Shown: in pieces, positions 31,995 through 42,351 of the stretch
How positions within the stretch are numbered: the stretch's first letter is position 1
Layout: each line of letters starts with the position of its first letter
NCBI GenBank assembly: GCA_902586855.1
Contig: CACIIZ010000005.1
Span: forward strand, 1 to 53,813
DNA length: 53,813 nucleotides
Reading direction: 5' to 3'
DNA from: an uncultured Alphaproteobacteria bacterium
GTDB lineage: Bacteria > Pseudomonadota > Alphaproteobacteria > Rhodobacterales > Rhodobacteraceae
Notes under the pieces: model-generated
The model's database searches: none
What the model saw: the letters and a program-made list of their open reading frames with translations, nothing else
What the model was told of the DNA's origin: nothing
Program-made: the position numbers and the translations under genes

Positions 31995-32593
31995 TTGAGA
32001 GCAACTTTTAAAGAAAAGCAAAGACTTTTAGAAAAAAAATTCCTTTTTTTCATTTGCCTTAGCTTAAATCCAATAGTTCACATTTTAAGTTGAAAAGTCA
32101 CCTAAGTCATTGATTTTAAGCAATAAAATTGGTACGTCCCTAAAGGCCTTTATTCAATGATTTCAATAACTTACAGAAGCTTTATGCCTACTTCTCGGTC
32201 ATGATCGGTCAATTTACTTTAATTGAACATACAAGACCCCAGTACCTTTATTAGAAATTAATTGTTTTTACATTCCGGCTTGAGCAGCTTTACTTATAAC
32301 TTTGCATTTTTTTCTTTTCCAAACCAAGTTGAGCTAAACCGCATTTAAAACAACGGCCCAAATTTAAGAGATAAAGGCTAAGAAAGTCCTTTTCTCAGAA
32401 TTTGAATAGCCTTGGGTAGCCCCTGACAGCTCCACACGTCAATTATTTCCTTCCAGACTTTATAAACCAACCATTAAGAACAGCCGATAGGACTCTCCTG
32501 AGGCTTCCTAGAGTCACTGAGAGGCATTAATAGCCCGAACATCCGCCCTTTAAGGCTATTTAGGAGGGAAGGACGTGCATATTCTAGCGATAG

Positions 32594-32779
32594 CTATCGT
32601 CTAACTTCAGTCTGCTCCAGCTTTCCTCTTACAGAATCATGGTCTTTCGGAATGGAATTACGATAATATCTATAGGTAATGTCTGTACTATAGTGACCAT
32701 GTCTATGAGCTAGAATGTACATTGAAAATGGGTAATAATGTAAAATTACGGTCACTTTTGCCACAAATATTGAGCTCAT
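32594..32779 (-). pseudogene. C-terminal remnant of tyrosine recombinase
   Basis: HRHGHYSTDITYRYYRNSIPKDHDSVRGKLEQTEVRR* resembles integrase C-terminal Y-containing segment (GHSTITTTYRYY). Confidence 0.65.
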
Positions 32780-32810
32780 ACAAGTATTAGGGAATGATTA
32801 AGGAATTAAC

Positions 32811-33542
32811 GTGAAGATTGCTCTGGTTATCGATCTGGATGGTACGCTTCTCAAATCTGACATGCTTCATGAAAGCTTTTGGTCTGCTGTAGCCAGAAAT
32901 TGGCGAAGTATTTTTTTGACTTTTGTTTCCTTGGGGCGAGGGAAGGCAGCACTCAAGAACTACCTTTCTTCCGAAGCTGATATCGATATAACCTCTTTGC
33001 CTTATGACGAATATATTATCGACTATATACAAAAATACCGGCAGCAAGGTGGACTTACTGTGTTGGTAACTGCGTCCAATCAGCTCTTTGCTGAAAAAAT
33101 TGCCGAGCACTTGCAGATTTTTGACGAAGCGTATGGTTCCAATATCGCACGTAACCTCCAAGGGTCTACAAAAGAGACATTTCTCGTGGATAGATTTGGG
33201 GTTGGTGCATTTTGTTATATGGGCGATTCTGTTGTGGATTTACCTGTCTGGCAAGTCTCCAGCAAAATAGTCACGGTTAATGCCCATACTTCATTACGTC
33301 AAAAAGCTGAAGCCCTTGGCAAACCCATTGAGCATCTGGAAACAACCTCAAAATCTGTAACCGCCTACATCAAGGCTTTGCGCCCGCACCAATGGTTGAA
33401 AAATTTGCTAATTCTTCTCCCCATGCTTTTAGCACATCAGTTTGATATGCAGACATTACTGAACAGTCTAATCGCTTTAGCTTCCTTTTGCCTTGTTGCA
33501 TCCAGAGTTAGACCCTCAGAATGGCACCCTGATGCTCATTAG
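32811..33542 (+). pseudogene. HAD phosphatase-UbiA prenyltransferase fusion, truncated in the UbiA domain
   Basis: N-terminal DLDGTLLKSDMLHESFW; then ALRPHQWLKNLLILLPMLLAHQF; homologous-looking sequence ends at ...CLVAS where the 98-bp repeat starts (33501). Confidence 0.75.
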
Positions 33543-33598
33543 CCTTAACACATTGAATTGTATGCACTTTTAGGTGAAACACTTCAGGTGGTGCGAAA
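33501..33598. repeat. Left arm of perfect 98-bp inverted repeat flanking integrase
   Basis: Read directly; exact reverse complement of 34753-34850. Confidence 0.97.
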
Positions 33599-33602
33599 TA
33601 AA

Positions 33603-34745
33603 ATGAGAAAGAAATATACAACACCCCATATGATTGAGCGTGATGGGGTTTTTTATTACGTCAGACACATTCCTACAGATTTAAGAGAAACCTACTGTGT
33701 AAAGAGACTGTGCTTTAGCTTGAAAACAAGATGCAGATCATCAGCAGTTCGTGCATCAAAATCAATTAGTACCAAATTAAATGATTATTGGTATGGACTT
33801 CGCTTGAATCGAATGGATATCCCAACTGTATGTTTGGCAAATTCAAGAGATGAATTACGTAAGGAAGCCCCTACTCTATCAGATGCATTAAAGATGTATC
33901 TTAGATTGAGAGGTAAAAGTGACGATAGAGAATTTAACAGGACAGCTGAGAGGAATGTTGAATATGTATCCAAGCTTTTAGGGGATAGGCCCATTGATAG
34001 GTATTCTTCAGAAGATGCAGCCAAATTTCGTGATTGGCTGATAAACAGAAACATGAGTACTGCGAGCATTAAAAGGAATTTCGTTGCAGTTAGATCGATA
34101 ATAAACTTGGCTATAAGTGAAAAAGGTCTCGATTGTAGCAATGGGTTTTCAAAGACATTCTTACCTAGAGGTAGACCACCAAATACTAGAAAACCCATTC
34201 CTGTCCACTCAATTAATTACCTCCAGAAACGATGCTATGAGATTGATGATAAAAGCAGGTGGTTACTTGCCTTAATAAGTGACACTGGAATGAGATTAGG
34301 CGAAGCTGTAGGCTTAGCAAAATCAGATATTTTTATAAGAGAAAGCATCCCATTTGTTAAAGTTAGACATCATGAATGGAGAGGTTTGAAGACGAAAAGC
34401 AGTCAGAGAGATATACCTTTAGTTGGTGCTTCTCTGTGGGCTTCTAACCGTATACTAGCTTGCAACAGCGATAGTATTTATGCTTTCCCCAAGTACAATA
34501 ACTCTTCAAAGAGCAATGCCAATTCGGCAAGCAGTGCAATTAATCTATGGCTAAAAAAGCAACTGATTAAACCTTACCAAATTCATGGGTTGAGGCATAG
34601 TATGCGTGATCGTTTGAGAGCCATAGAGTGTCCTAGTGATGTAATAGATAGGATTGGAGGTTGGACCACTGCTGGCATAGGGCATAGCTATGGTGAAGGC
34701 TATCCGTTAAGGGTCCTGTATAAATGGCTTAAAAAGATTTGTTGA
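33603..34745 (+). CDS. Tyrosine recombinase / phage-type integrase
   Basis: DTGMRLGEAVGL (Arg I), HGLRHSMRDRLRA (HxxR), GGWTTAGIGHSYGEGY (Tyr region). Confidence 0.9.
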   Translation: MRKKYTTPHMIERDGVFYYVRHIPTDLRETYCVKRLCFSLKTRCRSSAVRASKSISTKLNDYWYGLRLNRMDIPTVCLANSRDELRKEAPTLSDALKMYLRLRGKSDDREFNRTAERNVEYVSKLLGDRPIDRYSSEDAAKFRDWLINRNMSTASIKRNFVAVRSIINLAISEKGLDCSNGFSKTFLPRGRPPNTRKPIPVHSINYLQKRCYEIDDKSRWLLALISDTGMRLGEAVGLAKSDIFIRESIPFVKVRHHEWRGLKTKSSQRDIPLVGASLWASNRILACNSDSIYAFPKYNNSSKSNANSASSAINLWLKKQLIKPYQIHGLRHSMRDRLRAIECPSDVIDRIGGWTTAGIGHSYGEGYPLRVLYKWLKKIC

Positions 34746-34752
34746 GTTAACC

Positions 34753-34850
34753 TTTCGCACCACCTGAAGTGTTTCACCTAAAAGTGCATACAATTCAATG
34801 TGTTAAGGCTAATGAGCATCAGGGTGCCATTCTGAGGGTCTAACTCTGGA
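34753..34850. repeat. Right arm of perfect 98-bp inverted repeat
   Basis: tttcgcaccacctgaagtgtttcacc...taactctgga; exact reverse complement of 33501-33598. Confidence 0.97.
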
Positions 34851-35444
34851 GGCACCACACAACACATGAACTGTAGCAATTACAATAACTTAGTGTTTCG
34901 TGAGTCACTGTCAATAGGCACGTTTTCTTTCACACTTTCTTTCACAGTAAATTAACCGTTACTAGTACAGGGGAGTGCCTCACCTAAGTGTTAACTAGGG
35001 TAGGCATGAGCCATACCCCCTCCATGCGTATGTATATTCAATGTGTTACACAGATCAGTGACACAGGTTGGTAACCACTTTAGGTGTCTTATTAAGGTGT
35101 GCAGTTAGGATGATAGGTCTTTAAGTGAACTTATAATGGACTCTCAGTGACTCCTGGATGACTCAGGAGAGTCATATTGGGTGTATGGAAGGGTATTGGA
35201 CTCTTGAGATAATCTTGAGTCTCTGTGGGCTTTAAAATATTAATCTTCCAAACAGTCTACAAAAAAGCTTACAGCAAAAACGAAACTGCCTAGGCTACAA
35301 ATTTAACATTGAATAGTTTAACTTTGTAGTACAAGGCAAAATTTCTATGGCTGATTGACACGCATAAATTCTTTCCCATGATTGCTTTTCCCAACGTCTC
35401 ATAGCTACATTGGTTGGCCTTAAATCAATAAAAAACAAACTTCC

Positions 35445-36320
35445 TTAATATGGTTTATCTTCTAAAATGATCTCTTTGATAAAGATTATGCTAAACGCAA
35501 AACTGAAAACAGAAAATTGCTGTTCTAAAAACTCGTACTGATCGAAAGAAAAAATAGACATAATAAAATAAACCAATAATACATATACCAAATAATATTT
35601 GTCTCCAGCCTTCAAAAGTAATTTGATGGTTTGCTTTCCATAAACTTTCTTTAACGCTTTGATATTTCGAAAATAAGTTAAAAATAAAGCTAAGAGAAGA
35701 AAAAACGGAGCATACAAATAATAAATGAAAGGATTAAAAAAATTGTGAATGTTTAATTCTTTTTGTTGATTATATTTTTGAAAAAACTCACCAGATTCAA
35801 TAGAGAAAACACGCTGCCCCCAACTAATCTCCTCCATACCATAAAGGAACATAGCTAAAGCAAATAGCAGAGCAAGATGTCTGCCCAAAAATACTGCTGA
35901 AAAGAATATTATGGCCGTAGCAAATGCAAGTATCGCAGTAGCCAACTCGAAGGCATCATCCTCATATTTGGGCCTACCTAAAAGCTCATTTTGATTTACA
36001 TAAAACAGATAATGACTAAAAATAAATATCAAGTAAATTGAAATAAATTTCACTGAGCTTGTTGGCAGATTAGAAGTGACTTTATAAAAACCCAGTAAGA
36101 GAATTAAAATATAGCAAGGAGCAAAGAGAGCCTTAAGCCAAGCAAGTTTTTTTGCTTCGATCTTACCATCATTTGATAATGTTACTTCCAACGCATAAAT
36201 CACCGTGTCAAATCTAAAAAAACTCAGTATTAAAAATGCTGTTGTCCACAAGATCGTAAGAACAAACAAAAAAATAAAAGTCTTTTTAAATGGATTTACT
36301 AAATTGTTTTGGTTTTCCAT
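35445..36320 (-). CDS. Multi-pass membrane protein of unknown function
   Basis: Many hydrophobic segments with polar motif MEEISWGQRVFSIESGEFFQKYNQQKELNIHNFFNP. Confidence 0.7.
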   Translation of the reverse strand: MENQNNLVNPFKKTFIFLFVLTILWTTAFLILSFFRFDTVIYALEVTLSNDGKIEAKKLAWLKALFAPCYILILLLGFYKVTSNLPTSSVKFISIYLIFIFSHYLFYVNQNELLGRPKYEDDAFELATAILAFATAIIFFSAVFLGRHLALLFALAMFLYGMEEISWGQRVFSIESGEFFQKYNQQKELNIHNFFNPFIYYLYAPFFLLLALFLTYFRNIKALKKVYGKQTIKLLLKAGDKYYLVYVLLVYFIMSIFSFDQYEFLEQQFSVFSFAFSIIFIKEIILEDKPY

Positions 36321-36499
36321 GCTTTCTTTAATAACCTTATTTTGCTAATTATTCCAAAAATTAACGAAAATATTGCGGTAAATTTGTTCATATTTTCAGC
36401 CTAAAAGTTGCCAGGCGGAGTGCAGGCAAGTGAAGTAATCGCCCTTGCTTCAGGCCATTGTTTCTTCAGTCTATCCGTTTGATCAAAGATAAAAATTGG

Positions 36500-36800
36500 T
36501 TGTAAATCAATCCTTTTTTTAGAAAAAGGACACCATTTGGACACCATTTTTTAGAAACAGGAGGTTTCCAAGAATTTCTTTAAACCACATGTAACCCACC
36601 AAACCCTTATTTTATAAAGGTTATATGGCGGAGAGACAGGTATTTGAACCCTGGGAACCCTTACGGGCTTAACGGTTTTCGAGAGCGTCAATATAGTTAT
36701 CAGGAGTATCATTGTTTGCAGAAAACCATACTAATAAAGGGTAGGGCTTATCAGTAGTCTCACGGATTAACAACAGTTCTGAAAAAAATACTCAATTTTT
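36500..36800. repeat. Island repeat module with tRNA-Ser 3' fragment (att-like, 36626-36684)
   Basis: tggcggagagacaggtatttgaaccctgggaacccttacgggcttaacggttttcgaga then gcgtcaatatagttatcaggagtatcatt. Confidence 0.88.
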
Positions 36801-36933
36801 TCTATTTAACCACGGACACCAGCTTTGAGTTATTGGACGACCGCTCTTTTTTCGTTTACAGAGTTGACAGCATCGTGGAAATTAGACTTATTGAGAAAAA
36901 TCATTCTCTAGTTATTTCAACGTTAATTCTTTT

Positions 36934-37608
36934 TTGCTTGGATTTCTGAATATGGGCCACCGTCAAAATCTTCCTGAGACAGCAAGCGTCGCAAATTATG
37001 AGAGTAACGGTCGTCTCAGTGCACCGTCTGCGGTCAGAAATGCTGAACCTATTGTCGAATTAGTAAGAAAGACTGCAACCAAATCAGGCAATGCACTGGA
37101 GATAGCCAGCGGTACTGGCCAGCATGTTGTAAAACTTGCCTCTGCTTTACCACATCTAAATTGGCAGCCCTCAGACGTGGATGAAGATCGTATTAAAAGT
37201 ATTCGTTGCTGGAGTGACGACCAGCATTTAACAAACCTGAAACCTCCGTGCCTGTTAGATGCAACTACGAAAGGTTGGGCTGCAGAGCATCATGGTCAAG
37301 ACCTCATTCTCTTGGTGAACTTACTGCATTTGATTAGCGCTAAAGAAACAAAAATTTTGGTAAAAGAAATGTCCATGGCTCTGGTTTCAAGTGGACTTTC
37401 AATTATTTACGGACCTTTTATGCGTAACGGAAAGCTAATTAGTCAGAGCGACATGGAGTTTCATCATAGCTTAATTAATACAGACCCCGATTTGGGATAC
37501 AAAAATGACTTAGATATGTTGAATTTGTTTGGTGAGGCAGGATTAGTCCATTTGAGTACTGAAAAAATGCCTGCAAATAACTTGGCATTTATACTTCAAA
37601 AACCCTAA
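36934..37608 (+). CDS. DUF938 family SAM-dependent methyltransferase
   Basis: RQNLPETASVANYESNGRLSAPSAVRNAEPI..., ALEIASGTGQHVVKLASALPHLNWQPSDVD. Confidence 0.85.
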   Translation: MLGFLNMGHRQNLPETASVANYESNGRLSAPSAVRNAEPIVELVRKTATKSGNALEIASGTGQHVVKLASALPHLNWQPSDVDEDRIKSIRCWSDDQHLTNLKPPCLLDATTKGWAAEHHGQDLILLVNLLHLISAKETKILVKEMSMALVSSGLSIIYGPFMRNGKLISQSDMEFHHSLINTDPDLGYKNDLDMLNLFGEAGLVHLSTEKMPANNLAFILQKP

Positions 37609-37751
37609 ATAGGTCTTTCCATCAAATAACATAACTAATCAATCCCAGTTTATATTGTGCATCTATAATTTGATACTTTTTCAAACCAAGTTCTCCAAGG
37701 GTGGTGAATATTTCCTAGTAAAATATAACACTATAGCTTAGACATAAGATT

Positions 37752-38975
37752 CTATTTTAATGCAGCTCTAGTTTTAATACCGATCTTATTAAATAGGATT
37801 AAAATTACAATTAAAAATATAAATGAATAACCAAATAAAATGTGGCTCATTTGAATGCCTAAATAATCACTAACCAAACCAAAAATAATAGATCCTAATG
37901 CTGCAGATCCCATATTAATCATTATCCATATACTCATTACTCTTCCTCTAAAAATATCTTTTAGTTCAAGTTGTATTTTGGACTGTATAGAGATACCAAT
38001 AGTCGTTGCTAAAAAACCTAAAATAAAAATTAAAAATAATGAAATTAAAAAGTTATTTGCATGTCCTATTGATAAAACAATGAAAGGAATTGCTAAAGCC
38101 ACAAAAAGGGTATTATTTGAAACATTTGTCCCTGAAGTTTCTGCTTTTCCGAGAGCTTTTGCTATAGAAGAAAAAAGTGCACCAGCTCCAGCAGTTGCAG
38201 TTATTAATCCTAATCCCGATGGACCTTGATTAAATACTCCTTCAGATATTAAAGGCAAAGTTTCTAAAACACCCCTACCAACAAAAGCTGTTAATCCACT
38301 GAAAAATATTGAGAATTTAATAACAGAGTTAGAAAAAATAAGTTTTATTCCTTCTAAAAAATCAGAAATTAGAGACCTATATTTATCATCAGAAACCAAA
38401 TCTCTAGGTTTGATAAACATGATAAAAACCATTACTGGTAAGTAAGCAAAAATCGAAATGAGAATGGTACCACTAGCTCCTAAATATTGTATTAAAAAAC
38501 CTCCAACTGCAGGTCCAATTAGCCTTGATGCATTAAAATTAACAGCGGTTAGTGCAACAAGTGAAGGAACTTGAGATTTATCAATTAGTCTAGGTGCTAG
38601 AGACATTCGTATTGGGTGGGATGCTGAGGCAATAATTCCAATAAATAAACAAATTAACAGTAAAGACTTTATAGTTAGAAAATCTGTTAAAATGAGGAAA
38701 AATAATGTTGAAGAACATAAAATCATTGCACTATATGATAAAAAGAAAGCGAATTTTATATTTGCTCTATCAATAAGAACTCCAAAAATTGGTCCGCTAA
38801 AAATAGTTGGAACTAGACTAAGAAAGGCAGCAATTCCAACATATAATGGTGAATTGGTAATCTCCCAAGCAAGCCAACCTATAATAATCCTTTGTATCCA
38901 TAGACCATTAAGAGCTATAAAACTTCCAAATAAATATAATCTAAAGTTGGGAGAATTTAATGCAGTAATATTCAT
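37752..38975 (-). CDS. MFS transporter (MFS_3/EntS-like)
   Basis: 12-TM pattern; SFIALNGLWIQRIIIGWLAWEITNSPLYVGIAAFLSLVPTIFSGPIFGVLIDR. Confidence 0.88.
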   Translation of the reverse strand: MNITALNSPNFRLYLFGSFIALNGLWIQRIIIGWLAWEITNSPLYVGIAAFLSLVPTIFSGPIFGVLIDRANIKFAFFLSYSAMILCSSTLFFLILTDFLTIKSLLLICLFIGIIASASHPIRMSLAPRLIDKSQVPSLVALTAVNFNASRLIGPAVGGFLIQYLGASGTILISIFAYLPVMVFIMFIKPRDLVSDDKYRSLISDFLEGIKLIFSNSVIKFSIFFSGLTAFVGRGVLETLPLISEGVFNQGPSGLGLITATAGAGALFSSIAKALGKAETSGTNVSNNTLFVALAIPFIVLSIGHANNFLISLFLIFILGFLATTIGISIQSKIQLELKDIFRGRVMSIWIMINMGSAALGSIIFGLVSDYLGIQMSHILFGYSFIFLIVILILFNKIGIKTRAALK

Positions 38976-39049
38976 GTATGCAAAAGATATATAGATTTTT
39001 TATAATTCGGTATATACATTTTTAATAAAAAAGAATTTTGAAAAGAATT

Positions 39050-39420
39050 GATAAATTTCTATTCTCTTTATATATTCACCTAAAAAGGGAAGGGAGGTTT
39101 ACAAAAGGCTACCCTCTTTTAAAAAATAAACCCCTTTTTAACCCCTTTTTTATAAAAAAAGACATTTCCAGAAATTTTACCAAACCCATATTTCATTGGG
39201 CTTATATGGCGGAGAGACAGGGATTTGAACCCTGGGAACCCGTGAAGGCTCAACGGTTTTCGAGAGCGTCAATATAGTTATCACGAGTATCATTGGTTAC
39301 AGAAAACCATACAAATAAAGGGTAGGGTGTATCATTAGCCTCACTGATTACCAGCACTTCTGAAAAAAAGGACACCATTTGGACACCATTTTTACCGTTT
39401 GCTTTAGGCTAAAACCAACC
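39050..39420. repeat. Island repeat module with tRNA-Ser 3' fragment (att-like, 39207-39265)
   Basis: tggcggagagacagggatttgaaccctgggaacccgtgaaggctcaacggttttcgaga then gcgtcaatatagttatcacgagtatcatt. Confidence 0.9.
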
Positions 39421-39515
39421 TCTCACATTTTGGTTTGGAGGGGTAGGTAAGCCTGGGCTAGTAATTCGAAAGTTTTTTTCATACTCTATAGGTTCCCAAA
39501 AGGCTTAAAAATACA

Positions 39516-41243
39516 ATGACAAGATTTTTATTTAAAATACTCTTATTTGTTTTACTCCTTTTTGCAGGCTCAAGCTTTGGTTATGAAAGTAACTTACCGG
39601 AGTGTCCTTCATCTGGATATTTCCATAATTGCTATGGTTCCTTTACTCATAACAATGGTGCCAAATACGTAGGGGAATGGAAGAATAACAAACAACATGG
39701 TCAGGGCGCCACTACCTGGCCCAATGGTGGCAAATACGTTGGTGAATGGGTGGATAACAAAATGCATGGTCAGGGCACCTATACCTATGCCGATGGTGAC
39801 AAATACGTTGGGGAATATCAGGCTGGTAAACGGCATGGTCAGGGTACTTTTATCTGGGCAAATGGTGAAAAATACCTAGGAGAATGGAAGGATGGCAAAC
39901 AGCATGGTCAGGGCACCACTACCTGGCCCAATGGTGCCAAATACGTTGGGGAACTTAAGAATGGCAAAAAGCATGGTCAGGGTTCTTTTACCTGGCCCGA
40001 TGGTGCCAAATACGTAGGGGAATATCAGGCTGGTAAACGGCATGGTCAGGGCACCATTACCTATGCCGGTGGTGGCAAATACGTGGGGGGATTTCAGGAT
40101 GATAAACAAAACCGATTTGGTGTCTATCAGTTTCCCAGAGGAGAGAATAGTGGTGATAAATTATTTGGCTATAGTGTTGATAATGAATGGGTACATTATC
40201 TTTATGTGGCACGTAACGGGGCTGCAAAATTTGGTGATAACTGGGGAGGAGAGCGTCTAAATAATAATGTCCACAATGTTTTGCCTTCATTAAAAATGTT
40301 TTTCAACGGATTTGATAAAGAAACTCGTAAAACAATACAATACGTGCTTTCAAAAGAAGGTCTTTATAACTCTAGTATAGATGGAAAGTGGGGAAGAAAT
40401 ACACTTAACGCCATCGCTGAGTTTGCCGTTCTATACGTTAAAACAATAGAGCTTGATAGGCCACAGGCAATAGGAGAGGTTTTTAATGGGATAATAACAG
40501 TGGCTGAAAATAGATTTAAACCCAATCAAGATAACTTTGTAGGTCAGGATGATAACCAAGTTGTTGCAGCTTCTTCTGGTACAGGTTTTTTCATATCTAA
40601 AAATGGTCATATTGTTACCAATAATCACGTAATAAAAGGTTGTAATGAAGTTCAAGCTCTCTTTAATGGAAGACGATTAGAGGCACAAATAATAGCCAAA
40701 GATAACTTAAATGATTTAGCCGTATTAAGGGTTGATCAAAAGCCTCCTCATATCTTCCCACTATCATCAGGAAACCCTAAACTTCTACAGGACATATATG
40801 TTGCAGGATACCCTTTCGGAAAGTTCATGAGTTCATCCATAAAAGTTACAAAAGGCATTGTCAGTGCCTTAGCTGGATTGGGAGATAACTATTCTGAAAT
40901 ACAAATTGATGCTGCCATTCAACCAGGAAATAGTGGTGGACCTATTGTAGATGAATTTGGAAATATTGTCGGTGTAGCAGTTGCTAAACTAGACATAAAA
41001 AAAGTGATTGAAGATTATGGAGTGATACCTGAAAATGTTAATTTCGGTATTAAGGTTTCTACACTTAAGGCTCTTTTAGAGGGAAATAGTATTAATTTTA
41101 CTTCTGCTAACGGTGCTCAGATAAACAAAACTGAATTAGGTAATAATTTAACTAAGGGAACCGTCCAACTTTCTTGTTGGATGACTGTAGCACAAATTAG
41201 AAAAATGCTGAATAAGAAGACCTTTTTTAAAGAATTTGAATAG
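39516..41243 (+). CDS. Secreted MORN-repeat protein with C-terminal trypsin-like (S1C) serine protease domain
   Basis: Seven tandem 23-aa MORN repeats (NGxKYVGEWxxxKxHGQGTxTWx); PGB-like KTIQYVLSKEGLYNSSIDGKWGRNTLNAI; catalytic triad motifs TNNHV, NDLAVL, GNSGGP. Confidence 0.9.
   Translation: MTRFLFKILLFVLLLFAGSSFGYESNLPECPSSGYFHNCYGSFTHNNGAKYVGEWKNNKQHGQGATTWPNGGKYVGEWVDNKMHGQGTYTYADGDKYVGEYQAGKRHGQGTFIWANGEKYLGEWKDGKQHGQGTTTWPNGAKYVGELKNGKKHGQGSFTWPDGAKYVGEYQAGKRHGQGTITYAGGGKYVGGFQDDKQNRFGVYQFPRGENSGDKLFGYSVDNEWVHYLYVARNGAAKFGDNWGGERLNNNVHNVLPSLKMFFNGFDKETRKTIQYVLSKEGLYNSSIDGKWGRNTLNAIAEFAVLYVKTIELDRPQAIGEVFNGIITVAENRFKPNQDNFVGQDDNQVVAASSGTGFFISKNGHIVTNNHVIKGCNEVQALFNGRRLEAQIIAKDNLNDLAVLRVDQKPPHIFPLSSGNPKLLQDIYVAGYPFGKFMSSSIKVTKGIVSALAGLGDNYSEIQIDAAIQPGNSGGPIVDEFGNIVGVAVAKLDIKKVIEDYGVIPENVNFGIKVSTLKALLEGNSINFTSANGAQINKTELGNNLTKGTVQLSCWMTVAQIRKMLNKKTFFKEFE
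39652..40134 (+). repeat. In-frame 69-bp tandem repeats encoding MORN motifs (7 units)
   Basis: Repeated ...aatggtgccaaatacgttggggaat...aaacagcatggtcagggcacc... . Confidence 0.9.
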
Positions 41244-41724
41244 CTCTCTCACACTAGCTTCCAGAAAATTCTTATGATACGAAGAAGAATATTTTTGTGA
41301 GAAAAAAACTAAGATTAACCTTAGTGACCTTAGTAAAGCAAAACTACGATAATAAAGGAATATGCTAAGTTGATATAATGGTCTTAATAATTCTCTGAAT
41401 AAATAACTAATAAAATCATAAAAAAGATTAAAAACCATATAAGACGGCTTTTGAATAACCAGTAAATTATCATTAAAATAATACCAGCAGTAACAATCTC
41501 AAAAATCATTTTTATTGGTTTGTGAACGCATCATCTTAGTTTGCTTGAATTTATATCAAAAGAAAAGTATTTTGTGGGCTCTTAATGTTCGGGGGGCAAC
41601 TGCACCAGTTTGAAGCCCACACAGACTCAAGATTATCTTTAAACCACCCATTCACAACACCCAATGTGGCTCTCCTGGGGATTCCTCGAGTCGCTGAAGG
41701 TATTAACAGCCACAACCATAAGCC

Positions 41725-42310
41725 CTGAAGGATATGTCTTAGGGGTGGATGACATAAGTGTCATAAGTATCATATCCCAACGAAGCGTGGGAAATGTAGA
41801 GTAGAGAGTTCATTAAACCTTGAAACGAAATATGATACTTATGATAGATATGACAATGCCCCTCTGACTAGTGTAACTAATCATTTTGAATGAGGGTATG
41901 GTTTTTTGGGGTAGGGGTCATCCCACCCTCCCAACAGCAGGGGCTGCTCTCTGTATATTAATACCTAAAAAGAGAAGGGACGTTTGTAAAAGGTTACCCG
42001 TTTTTAGAAAAACCACCTTTTTTCCACCCTTTTTTTGAAATAAGGACATTCACAGTAATTTCACTTAACCATATAAAAGTCACCAAAGCCCTATTTTACA
42101 GAGCTTATATGGCGGAAAGACAGGGATTTGAACCCTGGGAACGCTTGCGCGCTCAACGGTTTTCGAGAGCGTCAATATAGTTATCAGGAGTATCATTGGT
42201 TACAGAAAACCATATAAATAAGGGGTAGGGCTTATCAGTAGTCTCAGGAGTTATCAGTAGTTTTGAAAAAAGAAACCCCTTTTTAACCCCTTTTTTACCG
42301 TTTAACTTCA
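41725..42310. repeat. Long island repeat module with tRNA-Ser 3' fragment (att-like, 42110-42168)
   Basis: tggcggaaagacagggatttgaaccctgggaacgcttgcgcgctcaacggttttcgaga; upstream block matches 50943-51300. Confidence 0.9.
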
Positions 42311-42351
42311 GTCTGCTCTTTAAGCTACAGAATTGTAGACCACTAGGACAT

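Noticed and set aside
39038-39277. ORF translating to ...YMAERQGFEPWEPVKAQRFSRASI
   Set aside because: Typical spurious translation of a tRNA-Ser 3' fragment; treated as scar, not protein.
39609-40109. Several repetitive ORFs in other frames over the MORN region
   Set aside because: By-products of the 69-bp repeat periodicity inside the true plus-strand gene.
39652-40134. Possible CRISPR-like array from regular repeats
   Set aside because: Repeats are contiguous, in frame and encode MORN motifs; no unique spacers or cas genes.
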